Source: CAYZHV01 sp046541355
GTDB taxonomy: Bacteria > Spirochaetota > Spirochaetia > DSM-27196 > Alkalispirochaetaceae
Reading direction: 5' to 3'
NCBI GenBank assembly: GCA_046541355.1
Contig: JBKHDM010000001.1
Span: forward strand, 7,301 to 71,300
Length of the DNA stretch: 64,000 nt
Shown: positions 1-8,507 of the stretch, one piece after another
Position numbering within the stretch: position 1 is the first letter of the stretch
How the letters are laid out: every line of letters starts with the position of its first letter
The notes under the pieces: generated by a model
What the model was told of the DNA's origin: nothing
What the model saw: the letters and a program-made list of their open reading frames with translations, nothing else
Database searches by the model: none
Program-made: the position numbers and the translations under genes

Positions 1-1
1 A

Positions 2-454
2 AACGCGGCCAACGGCTGGTTGACCAGCGGCGGTGGGGTCGCAGGCGCCATCCATCGCGCCGCGGGTCCCGGCCTCGCCGAGGAGTGCGCGCCCCTCGCG
101 CCAATCTCCCCGGGGGAGGCGGTTATCACCTCCGGCCACAATCTGGCAAATCCCTACGTCATACATACCCTCGGCCCGGTCTACGGAAAGGACAAACCCG
201 AAGCGGAGATCCTCTCAAGGTGCTACCGTAACTGCCTGAGACGGGGTGAGGAGAAAAACATAACGTCCCTCGGGTTTCCGGCGATCTCCACCGGGGTCTT
301 CGGCTACCCCGCCGAGAAGGCCGCCCGGGAGGCGATCGCGACGCTCCTCGCCGAGGCCGAGGGATTACAAACCATTACGCTTATCCGCTTCGTGCTTTTT
401 TCTGATGAGGATCTGCGGGTCCATGAGGAAGCTCTCGAAGGAGAGCTCTCCTGA
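2..454 (+). CDS. Macro domain protein, 5'-truncated by window edge
   Basis: The frame is open from base 2 and already inside the domain: the first residues read NAANGWL then TSGGGVAGAIHRAAG, the glycine-rich ADP-ribose-binding loop of macro domains. Further on come NLANPYVIHTLGPVYG and GFPAISTGVFGYP, the second conserved phosphate-binding loop, so the fold is complete from there to the stop at 454. Macro domains of this type bind or hydrolyse ADP-ribose adducts (O-acetyl-ADP-ribose, mono-ADP-ribosyl protein) in the cytoplasm. The real start lies upstream of the window; the TTG at 20 is internal. It is convergent with the flavodoxin gene, whose stop is 7 bp away. The family is clear; the exact substrate is not. 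Confidence 0.85.
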   Translation, partial: NAANGWLTSGGGVAGAIHRAAGPGLAEECAPLAPISPGEAVITSGHNLANPYVIHTLGPVYGKDKPEAEILSRCYRNCLRRGEEKNITSLGFPAISTGVFGYPAEKAAREAIATLLAEAEGLQTITLIRFVLFSDEDLRVHEEALEGELS

Positions 455-460
455 ACACGG

Positions 461-961
461 TTACAGGAGCTTTCCGAGCTCCTCGTCGAGCTGCTCGGCA
501 CCGGCGAAGCTGCCGGGGGGAGCGGTGTGGAGGGTGTAGGCCATTTCGACGCTGCCCCCGTTCTTCTCGATTATCCGGGACATCCGATCCTGAACCTTCC
601 GGCTCCCCTGTCCGCTCGGGTCCGCCTGCAGGGTGACTACGTAGACCTGCTTACGGGCAAAGTCGAGCTTCTGCATAACCGCGTGCATCGCCGGAGCGAT
701 CTGCCCCGCCCAGATCGGCGTGAGGAGGTAGAGCGTGGCGTACGGTTTCGCCTCTACCCAGGGCTTACCAACCACCGGAGAGGGTCGGGTTGTAGCCGCC
801 CGGAATCCCCCGCGGATAAAGCCGAGGAGTCCCTTCATCGGCTTCTCCTCCTCGATCTCGATTACCGCCGCGTGGAGTCGGCGGGCGAGACCATTGGCTA
901 TGTAGCGGGTGTTGCCGTAGGCGCTGTAGAAGAGAACCGCGGTTCGGTTTGCGTCTGCCAC
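461..961 (-). CDS. Flavodoxin-family protein
   Basis: 166 residues, starting at a GTG. The N-terminus AVLFYSAYGNTRYIANGLARRL matches the flavodoxin beta1-loop-alpha1 FMN phosphate site (T/S-x-G-N-T-x). A hydrophobic strand near 80 (ATLYLLTPIWAGQIAPAMHAVM) fits the central beta strand and the conserved P-I-W-A/G segment of flavodoxin_4-like proteins. The likely role is as a cytoplasmic FMN electron carrier or a small flavin oxidoreductase. No obvious Shine-Dalgarno precedes the GTG; a weak TTGGCA/TAGTAG pair lies upstream on the minus strand. It is divergent from the J-domain gene. The redox partner is unknown. Confidence 0.75.
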   Translation of the reverse strand: MADANRTAVLFYSAYGNTRYIANGLARRLHAAVIEIEEEKPMKGLLGFIRGGFRAATTRPSPVVGKPWVEAKPYATLYLLTPIWAGQIAPAMHAVMQKLDFARKQVYVVTLQADPSGQGSRKVQDRMSRIIEKNGGSVEMAYTLHTAPPGSFAGAEQLDEELGKLL

Positions 962-1027
962 ACAGAAAGGGTACTACTAAGTTGCTGCGCTGTCACTGCC
1001 AATCTTTCGCCCCCTGACCCTACCCGG

Positions 1028-1057
1028 TTGATACCCTCGCGGCGCCTTCGATACACT
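1028..1057 (+). promoter_or_regulatory. Promoter of the J-domain gene, near-leaderless
   Basis: TTGATA (1028-1033), an 18-bp spacer, then TACACT (1052-1057). The ATG is only 11 nt after the -10 box and no Shine-Dalgarno intervenes, so the predicted 5' leader is about 4-5 nt. Confidence 0.5.
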
Positions 1058-1068
1058 TTCACTCGACC

Positions 1069-1884
1069 ATGGCCCGGCGAGCGAAAGACCACTACGACAC
1101 CCTCGGCGTTCCCCGCAACGCAGACGGCGAGACAATAAGAAAGGCGTACCGCAAGAAAGCGAAGCAGCACCATCCCGACGCCGGCACCGGGGCGGACCCG
1201 GCGGCGTTTCAGGCAGCCCAGGCCGCCTACGAGGAGCTGAAGGACCCGGATCGAAGGCGCGCCTACGACCTGGAACTGCGCCGCCGGGAGGCGCGCCCGG
1301 ATGCGGCAAGGGGCGGCACGGGGTTTGACTCGCCCCACGCCGGGCAGAACCCCTTCACCTCTCCCTTCGGCACCGACACCGGTCGCAGAGAGTCTGCCCG
1401 CCCGGGCCGGCCCGGAGGGTCCAAGGGAGGGCCCGCAGGGCGCGGCGGGCGCGGCGGACCCGGCTCTTTCGCAGGCGGGGGATCAGGCGGTCGGGGGATG
1501 GAGGAGCTGTTCAACCAGGAGGACAAGCTTTTTGGAAGCATCCTCCGGGAGCTGTTCGGCGAGGGCGCGGAAGCTCGTCCCGGGGGTGGCACCAGCGGTT
1601 TCGGCGGCTTCGGCGACATGTTCAGCGACCCTGAGGGGCAGCGACCGTTCGGCCCGCCCCGGGGCGGCCACAGACACCTGCGGGATATGGAGCCTATGAG
1701 TGTGGTGGTTCACCTCTCTCCCGACGAGTCCTACACCGGCGGCACCGTATCCGTCGACCTCGGCGCGGGACGGTCGATCCTCGCGTCGATACCACCGGGT
1801 GTCCGGGACGGGCAGGTGGTCCGTTCGGAGTTCGTCGACCGTGAGGGGCCCCGGGAGCTGAAACTCCACATCCGGATTATCTGA
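1069..1884 (+). CDS. J-domain (DnaJ-like) co-chaperone without zinc finger
   Basis: 271 residues. Residues 8-70 form a J domain (DHYDTLGVPRNADGETIRKAYRKKAKQHHPD) with the essential HPD tripeptide, so it should stimulate an Hsp70 (DnaK) ATPase. A long Gly/Pro/Arg-rich linker follows (about 75-200). The C-terminal 65 residues resemble one DnaJ carboxy-terminal substrate-binding module (LSPDESYTGGTVSVDL, then IPPGVRDGQVVR). The CxxCxGxG zinc-binding repeats of full DnaJ are absent and only one CTD is seen, so it is closer to a CbpA-like or truncated type. The start follows the promoter at 1028-1057 directly. The stop is 3 bp from the RNase R stop on the other strand. Confidence 0.8.
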   Translation: MARRAKDHYDTLGVPRNADGETIRKAYRKKAKQHHPDAGTGADPAAFQAAQAAYEELKDPDRRRAYDLELRRREARPDAARGGTGFDSPHAGQNPFTSPFGTDTGRRESARPGRPGGSKGGPAGRGGRGGPGSFAGGGSGGRGMEELFNQEDKLFGSILRELFGEGAEARPGGGTSGFGGFGDMFSDPEGQRPFGPPRGGHRHLRDMEPMSVVVHLSPDESYTGGTVSVDLGAGRSILASIPPGVRDGQVVRSEFVDREGPRELKLHIRII

Positions 1885-1887
1885 GTC

Positions 1888-3831
1888 TCAGAGGATCTCG
1901 AACTCCGCCCTGCGCTCCTCCACGGAGACCGACTTGATCCGTGCGGTCACCCGGCCGCCGAGCTGGTAGACCTTGCCGCTTTTCTCCCCGACGCACCGAA
2001 AGTTCTCCTGGTCATACTTGTAAAAGTCGTCCTTCAGCCCCTTGAGGGGGACGAGACCCTCGATGAGGTAGCGGCTGAGCTCCACAAAAATCCCGAAGGA
2101 GGTTACCCCTGAGATCACCCCTTCGTAGCTGTTGCCGATCCGCCGGGAGAGAAACTCAAGAGACTTGATCTTGGTGTACTCCCGCTCCGCGGCGACGGCG
2201 AGTTTCTCCCGCTCCGAGCTCTGGGCGCACGCTGTATCGAGGAACTTCTGAAGCCCCCTCGCCGGCTTCGGCCCGCCGCGCCCGCTGTCCTGGGGGAGGT
2301 AGCGTTTGAGAAGGCGGTGGACGAGAAGATCCGGGTAGCGGCGGATCGGCGAGGTGAAGTGGGTGTAAGCTTCAAAGGCGAGACCGAAGTGGCCTTTGTT
2401 GACCGTTGAGTAGACAGCCTTGGTCATCGATGAGAGGGCGATCTGCTCTACGAACTCCCGCTGCTCGAGGTTTTCAAAGGTTTTGAGAATGTTGCGGTAA
2501 TCCTCGGGGCCGACCCGTTCACCTACCTTGTACTTGATACCGAGGTTCGAGACCGCCTGGAGAAATGAGTCTATCTCCTCCCGTTCCGGCCGCTGGTGGA
2601 TCCGGTAGACGAAGGGCAGCTCCTTTTTCCACTTTATCTCCAGTCCAATAACCGTCTCCGCAACAATCCGGTTGGCCAGAAGCATGAACTCCTCGATAAG
2701 TCTGTGAGCGTTGAGCCTCTCTTTCGGCTTGATCTGTCGCGGGATCCCCTCCCGGTCGAGGGTGATGTGCTGCTCGGTCATGTCGAAGTCGATACTCCCC
2801 GCCTCGGAACGGCGCTGCCGCAGCGTTGAAGCGACCAGTTGAAGCAGATGAATCTGGGAGGCGTACTTGTGGGACGAGCCTTTAAGGATGCCCTCGGCCT
2901 CCTCGTAGGAAAAGCGTTGGTGAGAGCGGATGACCGTCTCGACGATCTCGGAGTTGTGGACCTCCCCCCGGGAGTCCAACTGCATGATTACCGAGTAGGC
3001 GAGGCGGTCTTCCTTCGGTCTGAGGCTGCACAGGTCATTGGAGAGCCGCTCCGGGAGCATCGGGATCACGCTCTGTACAAAGTAGACCGAGGTCCCCCGA
3101 TTAAACGCCTCCCGGTCGATTGTGTCGCCCTCCCCGACAAAGGCGCCTACGTCGGCGATGTGGACCGCGACCTCGAAAAGACCGCTTTCGAGCTGCCGTA
3201 TCGCGACCGCGTCGTCAAAGTCCTTCGCATCCTTCGGGTCGATGGTAAAGCACGGCCACTCCCGCAGGTCCCGCCGCCGATTGAGCTCCCTCGAAAGCCG
3301 TGGAAAGGAGAGTTTCTCCGCACTCTTCTCAACCTCCGTCGGAAAGCTCAACGGGAGTCCCTTTGACCTGGCCACGAGCTTCAGGTCCATCCCGGGCTCG
3401 TCGGGCCGACCGAGGACCTCGACCACCTTGCCGAGGGGCTTCTCCTTCGGGTTGCGCCACTCCTTGAGCTGGGCCACGACGACCAATCCGTCCGCAAGCC
3501 CTCTGACCTTTCCGACCTCTCCCTTCGGTATCCGCAACGATGCGGGGAGCTTCTGGTCTTCAGGGTAGACCTTGCCGCCCTCCCCGTCGGTGTGAAACAG
3601 ACCGACAATGTTTCGCCCGGAGCGCTCGACAATGGCGATGATCCGGCCCGCCGGTTTGGCGCTCGAGCTTCTTGAAAATACCTCGACGGTGACGGTGTCA
3701 CCGTCCATCGCGGTCCCCCGGTTTTCGTAGTCCACGAAAATGTCCGGGCCGTCGTTGTTTCGGACGAAGCCGAACCCTTTGGCCGACATGGTCAGCATAC
3801 CGGTAACCCGGCTTGGTTTACGTTTGTTCAT
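1888..3831 (-). CDS. rnr: Ribonuclease R (RNB-family 3'-5' exoribonuclease)
   Basis: 647 residues, with an N-terminal cold-shock/OB segment (GMLTMSAKGFGFVRN, about 10-60), an RNB catalytic domain containing DPKDAKDFDDAVAI (the metal-binding aspartates, about 198-212), and a C-terminal S1 domain (about 565-640, VTSFGIFVEL). It degrades RNA processively from the 3' end, including structured RNA, in the cytoplasm. It is shorter than the enterobacterial enzyme because the N-terminal helix-turn-helix extension and the basic C-terminal tail are missing. The ATG start has no Shine-Dalgarno but a -10-like box lies 14 nt upstream. Closest neighbours are the J-domain gene (convergent) and the VWA gene (tandem, 106 bp away). 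Confidence 0.93.
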   Translation of the reverse strand: MNKRKPSRVTGMLTMSAKGFGFVRNNDGPDIFVDYENRGTAMDGDTVTVEVFSRSSSAKPAGRIIAIVERSGRNIVGLFHTDGEGGKVYPEDQKLPASLRIPKGEVGKVRGLADGLVVVAQLKEWRNPKEKPLGKVVEVLGRPDEPGMDLKLVARSKGLPLSFPTEVEKSAEKLSFPRLSRELNRRRDLREWPCFTIDPKDAKDFDDAVAIRQLESGLFEVAVHIADVGAFVGEGDTIDREAFNRGTSVYFVQSVIPMLPERLSNDLCSLRPKEDRLAYSVIMQLDSRGEVHNSEIVETVIRSHQRFSYEEAEGILKGSSHKYASQIHLLQLVASTLRQRRSEAGSIDFDMTEQHITLDREGIPRQIKPKERLNAHRLIEEFMLLANRIVAETVIGLEIKWKKELPFVYRIHQRPEREEIDSFLQAVSNLGIKYKVGERVGPEDYRNILKTFENLEQREFVEQIALSSMTKAVYSTVNKGHFGLAFEAYTHFTSPIRRYPDLLVHRLLKRYLPQDSGRGGPKPARGLQKFLDTACAQSSEREKLAVAAEREYTKIKSLEFLSRRIGNSYEGVISGVTSFGIFVELSRYLIEGLVPLKGLKDDFYKYDQENFRCVGEKSGKVYQLGGRVTARIKSVSVEERRAEFEIL

Positions 3832-3845
3832 TGTGTAGTGGTTAC

Positions 3846-3851
3846 AGTGTA
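3846..3851 (-). promoter_or_regulatory. Putative -10 box for rnr
   Basis: On the minus strand TACACT lies 14 nt before the rnr ATG, with no Shine-Dalgarno between. No convincing -35 box is seen at 16-18 bp. Confidence 0.35.
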
Positions 3852-3937
3852 GCGAGAAGGCAGCCCGAGGTCACACCCCCCGGGGTCCGGGTGTCCTGGT
3901 GACTGAGCCTCCCCGGGGCGATACCGGCGTCACCGGG

Positions 3938-4981
3938 TCAGACGAGTTTTCCGAACCAGAGAAGGGAGAGCACCGCAGCTGCGATGGCGAGGACCGCGCC
4001 AACCGCGGCGAAGGCAAAGGTGATCTCCGTCTCCTCCCGCTCCTCGATGAGCTGGGTGCCTATGGACTCGTATATCTCGGTGAGGCCCTGTTCCGAGTCC
4101 GCCCGATAGTAGGATCCCCGGGTCCGCTCGGCGATCTCCTCGAGGGTGGCCTCGTCGAGTTGCACCCGCATGCGACGACCGAAGAAGCTGATAACCGAGC
4201 CCTCCTCGGTACCGAGGCCGACGGTGTAGACCCGAACGCCGAGATTTGCCGCGAGGTCCGCCGCCTGCAGCGGGTCGGGACCGGTTGTCGTCTCCCCGTC
4301 GGTGAGGATAATAATCACCGCCGACTGGTAGCTCCCGGGGTCCACCGGCACGATGCCGCTGGTCTCGATATCCCGGATCATCCCGAAGGGGTTACCCTGA
4401 TCCGCCCGAGGGTTCGGTGGGAGGATCTCTACCTGGAAATCCGAGTCCTCGTAGACGGTCATCAGAGAGGTTATGAGCCCGCTGCCCACGGCGGTACCTT
4501 GCTGGTACTGGAACCGCTCGATCGCCTCGAAAATCTCCTGACGGTCAAAGGTGGGAGCCTGTACCACCGAGGAGGTGCCGGCAAAGGCGACCACTCCTAT
4601 CCGGATATCCCTCGGTTGGGCCTCCACAAAGGCGCGTGCGGCGGTCTGGGAGGCAATGAGCCGATTAGGTTCCACATCCGTGGCCCGCATGCTTCCGGAA
4701 ATATCCATCGCCAGGATCACCGTTCCCCTCTGGATCGGGAGGGTGAGATAGGTCTGGGGACGCCCGAGGGAGAGCAGCAGGGAGGCGAGGGCGAGAAGGA
4801 GAAGCGCCGCGGGGAGGTGACGCTTGAGGGCGGAGACCTTGCCGGAGGCCGCCTTTATGGTCGTGAGGCTCGCGTAGCGGAGAGCTCGACTCTTTTTGCG
4901 CCTCAGAACAACTATGTAGAGCGCCACCAGTGCCGGAAGCACCAGAAGCAGCCAGAGCATGTTAGGCCATAGGAACGACAC
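3938..4981 (-). CDS. VWA-domain membrane protein (BatA-like)
   Basis: 347 residues: two N-terminal membrane segments (about 6-25 and 57-73), a von Willebrand A domain (about 88-280) with the MIDAS motif DISGS and a later LTDGETTTG, and a C-terminal membrane segment (about 318-343). This is the BatA/B layout, with the VWA domain between membrane anchors on the periplasmic side. Bat proteins are linked to aerotolerance and envelope stress in Bacteroides and Leptospira, but the biochemistry is unsettled. It overlaps the upstream DUF58 gene by 20 bp, so the two are translationally coupled. BatC/D-type TPR partners are not seen here. Confidence 0.85.
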   Translation of the reverse strand: MSFLWPNMLWLLLVLPALVALYIVVLRRKKSRALRYASLTTIKAASGKVSALKRHLPAALLLLALASLLLSLGRPQTYLTLPIQRGTVILAMDISGSMRATDVEPNRLIASQTAARAFVEAQPRDIRIGVVAFAGTSSVVQAPTFDRQEIFEAIERFQYQQGTAVGSGLITSLMTVYEDSDFQVEILPPNPRADQGNPFGMIRDIETSGIVPVDPGSYQSAVIIILTDGETTTGPDPLQAADLAANLGVRVYTVGLGTEEGSVISFFGRRMRVQLDEATLEEIAERTRGSYYRADSEQGLTEIYESIGTQLIEEREETEITFAFAAVGAVLAIAAAVLSLLWFGKLV

Positions 4982-5900
4982 GACTCTTTCCTCCCTCAGG
5001 CGCGCCGGCCACGCCCCGCGCCTTTCTCAGTTCTGCAAACCGCGCGACAGCGGCGACCAGATCCGCCTCGGTCGACAGCTCGAGGGTATCCACCCCGGCC
5101 TCCGAGAGGTTTCCCCTCACCTCCGCCTCCCGGCGGGCAGCCTCCTCCTCAAAGCGGCGCCGAAACCGGCTGTCCGAGGTGTCGAGAAGAAGCTGCTCTC
5201 CCGTCTCGGCGTCCTGGACGTAGACCATCCCGAGATCCGGTAATTCGAGCTCCATCGGGTCGTAGAGTCTCACGCCGAGCAGCTCGTGTCTCCGGGAGAG
5301 CCGTCCGAGAGCCTCCGACCAGCCTGGTCGGGAGATAAAGTCGGAGATCAGAAAGAGCAGCGAGCGCCTCCGGATCACCGACTCCCCTGCCTCGAGAAGC
5401 GCCGTCAGATCGGTCTCCGGGGCGTGATCCGGCGAGGGCGTGGAGAGCACCCGGTCGAGGAGGTGGAGCGTGTGGCGTCTGCCGGAGCGGGCGGGTACCA
5501 CCTCACGGGACTCCCCGTCAAAGATGATCGCCCCGACACGGTTACCGTGACGGGTCAGCAGCCCGGAGAGAACCGAGACAAACTCCTCGAGGAGGGTCCG
5601 TTTGCTCACCCCGGAGGAACCAAAATCCACCGAAGGGCTCATATCGAGGAGAAACCAGGCGGTTACCTCCCGATCCTCGTTGAACTGTCTGACGTAGGGA
5701 GTCTGGAGTCGCGCGGTGATGTTCCAGTCGATGTGTCGCACGTCGTCACCGTACTGGTACTCCCGCAGGTCCGCCAGGTCTACCCCGAAGCCGCGAAAGA
5801 GGGTGCGGTAATCTCCCTGAAGCAGACCGTCGAGACGTCGTATTACGGTCCACTCGATCCGCTCGAGAAGCTTTTGCGGATCACGTCGTGACTTCGACAT
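4962..5900 (-). CDS. DUF58-family protein of the MoxR/Bat module
   Basis: 312 residues. The hallmark DUF58 motif is present near 47-64 (REYQYGDDVRHIDWNITAR). The following part is VWA-like (WFLLDMSPSVDFG, then LIFLISDFISR-type strands), as in other DUF58 proteins. These are soluble partners of MoxR ATPases, with proposed roles in complex assembly or chaperone function. The start overlaps the end of moxR by 20 bp and the end overlaps the VWA gene by 20 bp, so the three genes form one tight unit. Exact function unknown. Confidence 0.85.
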   Translation of the reverse strand: MSKSRRDPQKLLERIEWTVIRRLDGLLQGDYRTLFRGFGVDLADLREYQYGDDVRHIDWNITARLQTPYVRQFNEDREVTAWFLLDMSPSVDFGSSGVSKRTLLEEFVSVLSGLLTRHGNRVGAIIFDGESREVVPARSGRRHTLHLLDRVLSTPSPDHAPETDLTALLEAGESVIRRRSLLFLISDFISRPGWSEALGRLSRRHELLGVRLYDPMELELPDLGMVYVQDAETGEQLLLDTSDSRFRRRFEEEAARREAEVRGNLSEAGVDTLELSTEADLVAAVARFAELRKARGVAGAPEGGKSRVVPMA

Positions 5901-6879
5901 GACGCTCCATCGGCTTATCGGGAATCGGTACGACCTCGAGGAGGCGACGGATCACGGCGTCCGGTGTGATCTGATCGGTCATGGCGCGATAGGAGAGAAC
6001 CAGCCTGTGGCGCAGAACATCCGCCGCGCTGTCGAGCAGATCCTCCGGCAGGACATAGTCCCGGCCCCGGAGAAACGCCATCGCCCTGCCCACCTCGATA
6101 AGGTGGATTGACGCCCGGGGACTCGCCCCGTAGACCACATAGGAGGCGAGGTCCGCGGCGCCGGACTCCTGGGGATTACGGGTCGCTGCGACGAGCCGGA
6201 CGGCAAACTGGATGAGAGAGGGATCGACGTATACCTCCCGGCACCGGCGCTGCAGCTCCCTGAGCTGCTCGACGTCGGCGACGCCGTTAACCTCCCGGGG
6301 AGGACCGGTCATGCGATCGACGATGACGAACTCCTCCTCCTCGGAAGGGTAGGTTACCAGAACCTTCATCATGAACCGGTCGACCTGCGCCTCCGGAAGC
6401 GGATAGGTCCCCTCGGTTTCGATCGGGTTCTGGGTCGCCATGACGATAAAGGGTTGGGGCACATCGTAGGTGGTACCGGCGATGGTTACCTGATGCTCCT
6501 GCATCACCTCGAGAAGCGCGCTCTGCACTTTGGCGGGGGCACGGTTGATCTCATCGGCGAGGAGGAGATTGGCGAAAACCGGTCCGAGAGAGACGGCAAA
6601 CTCGCCGCTTTTCTGATTGTAGATGCGGGTACCCACCAGATCCGCCGGCACGAGGTCCGGAGTAAACTGGATGCGTCGGTAGCTGCCCCGGACAACCCTC
6701 GAAAGCGTCTTTACCGTTTTGGTCTTGGCAAGACCCGGGACACCCTCTACCAGGAGGTGCCCCTGGGCAAGAAGGGCGACCATCACCCGTTCGAGAAAGT
6801 GGTCCTGTCCAACGACGGACTTCTTCACTTCGTAGAGAATCTTTTCCATCACGCCTTTCGGCTCCGGGCTTTCCAGCAC
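5881..6879 (-). CDS. MoxR-family AAA+ ATPase
   Basis: 332 residues. Walker A is GVPGLAKT (about 42-49) and Walker B is LLLADEINRAPAKVQSALL (about 108-126). The sensor region ATQNPIETEGTYPLPEAQVDRF and the C-terminal lid (YGASPRASIHLIEVGRAMAFLRGR) are typical of AAA_3/AAA_lid_2 MoxR proteins. These ATPases act as chaperones on VWA-domain partners, which fits the DUF58 and VWA genes directly downstream. The start is a GTG at 6879, chosen because AGGAGGT sits 7 nt upstream. It begins 12 bp after the protease gene, likely in the same transcript. Confidence 0.92.
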   Translation of the reverse strand: MLESPEPKGVMEKILYEVKKSVVGQDHFLERVMVALLAQGHLLVEGVPGLAKTKTVKTLSRVVRGSYRRIQFTPDLVPADLVGTRIYNQKSGEFAVSLGPVFANLLLADEINRAPAKVQSALLEVMQEHQVTIAGTTYDVPQPFIVMATQNPIETEGTYPLPEAQVDRFMMKVLVTYPSEEEEFVIVDRMTGPPREVNGVADVEQLRELQRRCREVYVDPSLIQFAVRLVAATRNPQESGAADLASYVVYGASPRASIHLIEVGRAMAFLRGRDYVLPEDLLDSAADVLRHRLVLSYRAMTDQITPDAVIRRLLEVVPIPDKPMERHVEVTT

Positions 6880-6891
6880 CTGTTGTACCTC

Positions 6892-7842
6892 CTAAAAGGG
6901 AGACTCTCCCGCGGCGGCGGCGGCGGTCTCGATCGGAACGGCAAAGCCTATCCCGATAAAAACCCGCTGCTCCGTGGGGTTGTAGATCGCGCTCACGATA
7001 CCGAGGACCTCGCCGTTACGGTTTACAAGAGGCCCGCCGGAGTTACCTGGGTTGGCTGCGGCGTCGAACTGGATGAGATTATCGAAAACCATCGAGCCGT
7101 CCTGGGAGCTGTAGCGGCGGCCGAGCCCCGAGACGACCCCGGAGGAGACCGAAGGCCCGATACCGAAGGGGTGCCCGACGACGACCACCTCATCCCCGAG
7201 GGCGACGTCATCGGTGCTCACTACAGCCGCCGCGGGAACACCCTCGGGAACCACATCCGCCTCGACCACCGCCAGATCGTTGGAGGGGTCCTGAGAGATG
7301 ATCCGCCCCTCGGTTTCGAACCCGTCTGCGAAATTGATGCCGATCCGGGGGGATCCGGCGACCACATGGAGACTGGTCAGGATGATCCCTCCCCGCTGGT
7401 CTATCACCACGCCCGTCCCGACGCCGAGAACGTCACTCTCATCACTCTCCCCGAGACGACTGACCCGCACCACCGACGGTCCAATTATCTCGTGGGCGAG
7501 GGCGGCGCTTGATCGCTCCGGGGGCATCTGCTCGACAGTCTCCCGGATCGTTTCGGTAAGCTCCTCCTGACTCATCGGTGACTCCCCGCTCCCGAAGAGC
7601 AATACCGCAAGGAGGAGGAGAAGTGCCGCCACAGGGAGCGAGAGGAGGAGGTTCCTCGGACGAAGCGGTCCCGGACGACCGGGGGAGCGCGTTCCACCGT
7701 TTTTGGACGGCGGGGGCTCCTGACTGCCTACGTTCCCTTTCCCCGCCCTGGTGGAGCGCGGGGGCGGGGTCTCAGGAGATCCCGGAATGACGCCCCGTCG
7801 GGGAAGCTCGCGATCGCTGCTGTAGATTGTTGCTCTACTCAT
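6892..7842 (-). CDS. Membrane-anchored trypsin-like serine protease, PDZ-less (HtrA/S1C type)
   Basis: The ATG at 7842 is preferred over upstream starts because it avoids the esterase gene and follows an AGG-containing leader. About 316 residues. After a Pro/Arg-rich cytoplasmic tail comes one membrane helix (RNLLLSLPVAALLLLLAVLLF), then an S1C protease domain with the His loop (LTSLHVVAG), Asp (NDLAVVEAD) and Ser loop (AANPGNSGGPL). The protein stops right after the protease domain, so the PDZ domain of DegP/DegS is missing. It should face the periplasm and cleave misfolded or regulatory substrates. It is encoded just before moxR-DUF58-VWA, which suggests a joint envelope-stress role (inference). 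Confidence 0.85.
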   Translation of the reverse strand: MSRATIYSSDRELPRRGVIPGSPETPPPRSTRAGKGNVGSQEPPPSKNGGTRSPGRPGPLRPRNLLLSLPVAALLLLLAVLLFGSGESPMSQEELTETIRETVEQMPPERSSAALAHEIIGPSVVRVSRLGESDESDVLGVGTGVVIDQRGGIILTSLHVVAGSPRIGINFADGFETEGRIISQDPSNDLAVVEADVVPEGVPAAAVVSTDDVALGDEVVVVGHPFGIGPSVSSGVVSGLGRRYSSQDGSMVFDNLIQFDAAANPGNSGGPLVNRNGEVLGIVSAIYNPTEQRVFIGIGFAVPIETAAAAAGESPF

Positions 7843-7883
7843 CCTGAAACCTAAGATAATACATTTACACCCCGGGCGGTTAT

Positions 7884-8507
7884 CTATGCATTCGAAAGGT
7901 ACCACTCTCGGGCAGCTTCGAGCTCCTCCCGGCCGAATCGGTGTCCCGCCTCGGCCCACCGGATCGTCACCTGGGCGCCGGCGTCCTCGAGTCGGCTGAC
8001 GAGAGCTTTGGTCGACTCCTGAGGGATCATCTCATCGAGGGTTCCGGCGGCGATGTAGATCCGTCGACCCGAAAGATCCGGCATCGACTCAGGCTCGATC
8101 GGCAGCATCGGCCGCAGGAGAATCGCCCCGGCGAGGGTCTCGGGCTCGAGAAGGAGGAGGGAGGCGGCTATATTGGCGCCGTTGGAAAAGCCGACGGCCC
8201 AGACCTCCGAGCCGTTGAACCCGTACGCCTCCGTCGCCTCGCCGACAAAGCGAGCGAGCTCGGCGGAGCGAGCCTTGATGTCCTGTTCATCGAAAACTCC
8301 CGGTCCGAGGCGACGAAAAAACCGCGCCATATCCCCCTCCCGGACGTTTCCCCGGGGGCTGAGGATCTGAGCCTTCGGGTCGATAAACGATCCAAGGTCG
8401 ACCAGGTCCCTCTCGTCTCCGCCGGTTCCGTGGAGAAGGAGCAGAGTCCTCGGGCCATCGTTCTCGACCACGATGTGGGTAAAGCCGAAAGAGTCGCCCC
8501 GGGTCAC
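7884..8507 (-). CDS. Alpha/beta-hydrolase (carboxylesterase/phospholipase family)
   Basis: 207 residues. Nucleophile elbow GFSNGA (about 124-129), with LLHGTGGDERDLVDLG forming the oxyanion region. The catalytic Asp is probably in GTLDEMIPQ and the His in AGHRFG. The size and motifs match the small YpfH/MhqD-type esterases. The ATG overlaps the end of the dioxygenase gene in an ATGA. In Bacillus the MhqO dioxygenase and MhqD esterase respond together to quinones, and the same pairing here suggests a quinone or aromatic-electrophile detoxification operon, which is inference from family pairing. Confidence 0.82.
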   Translation of the reverse strand: MTRGDSFGFTHIVVENDGPRTLLLLHGTGGDERDLVDLGSFIDPKAQILSPRGNVREGDMARFFRRLGPGVFDEQDIKARSAELARFVGEATEAYGFNGSEVWAVGFSNGANIAASLLLLEPETLAGAILLRPMLPIEPESMPDLSGRRIYIAAGTLDEMIPQESTKALVSRLEDAGAQVTIRWAEAGHRFGREELEAAREWYLSNA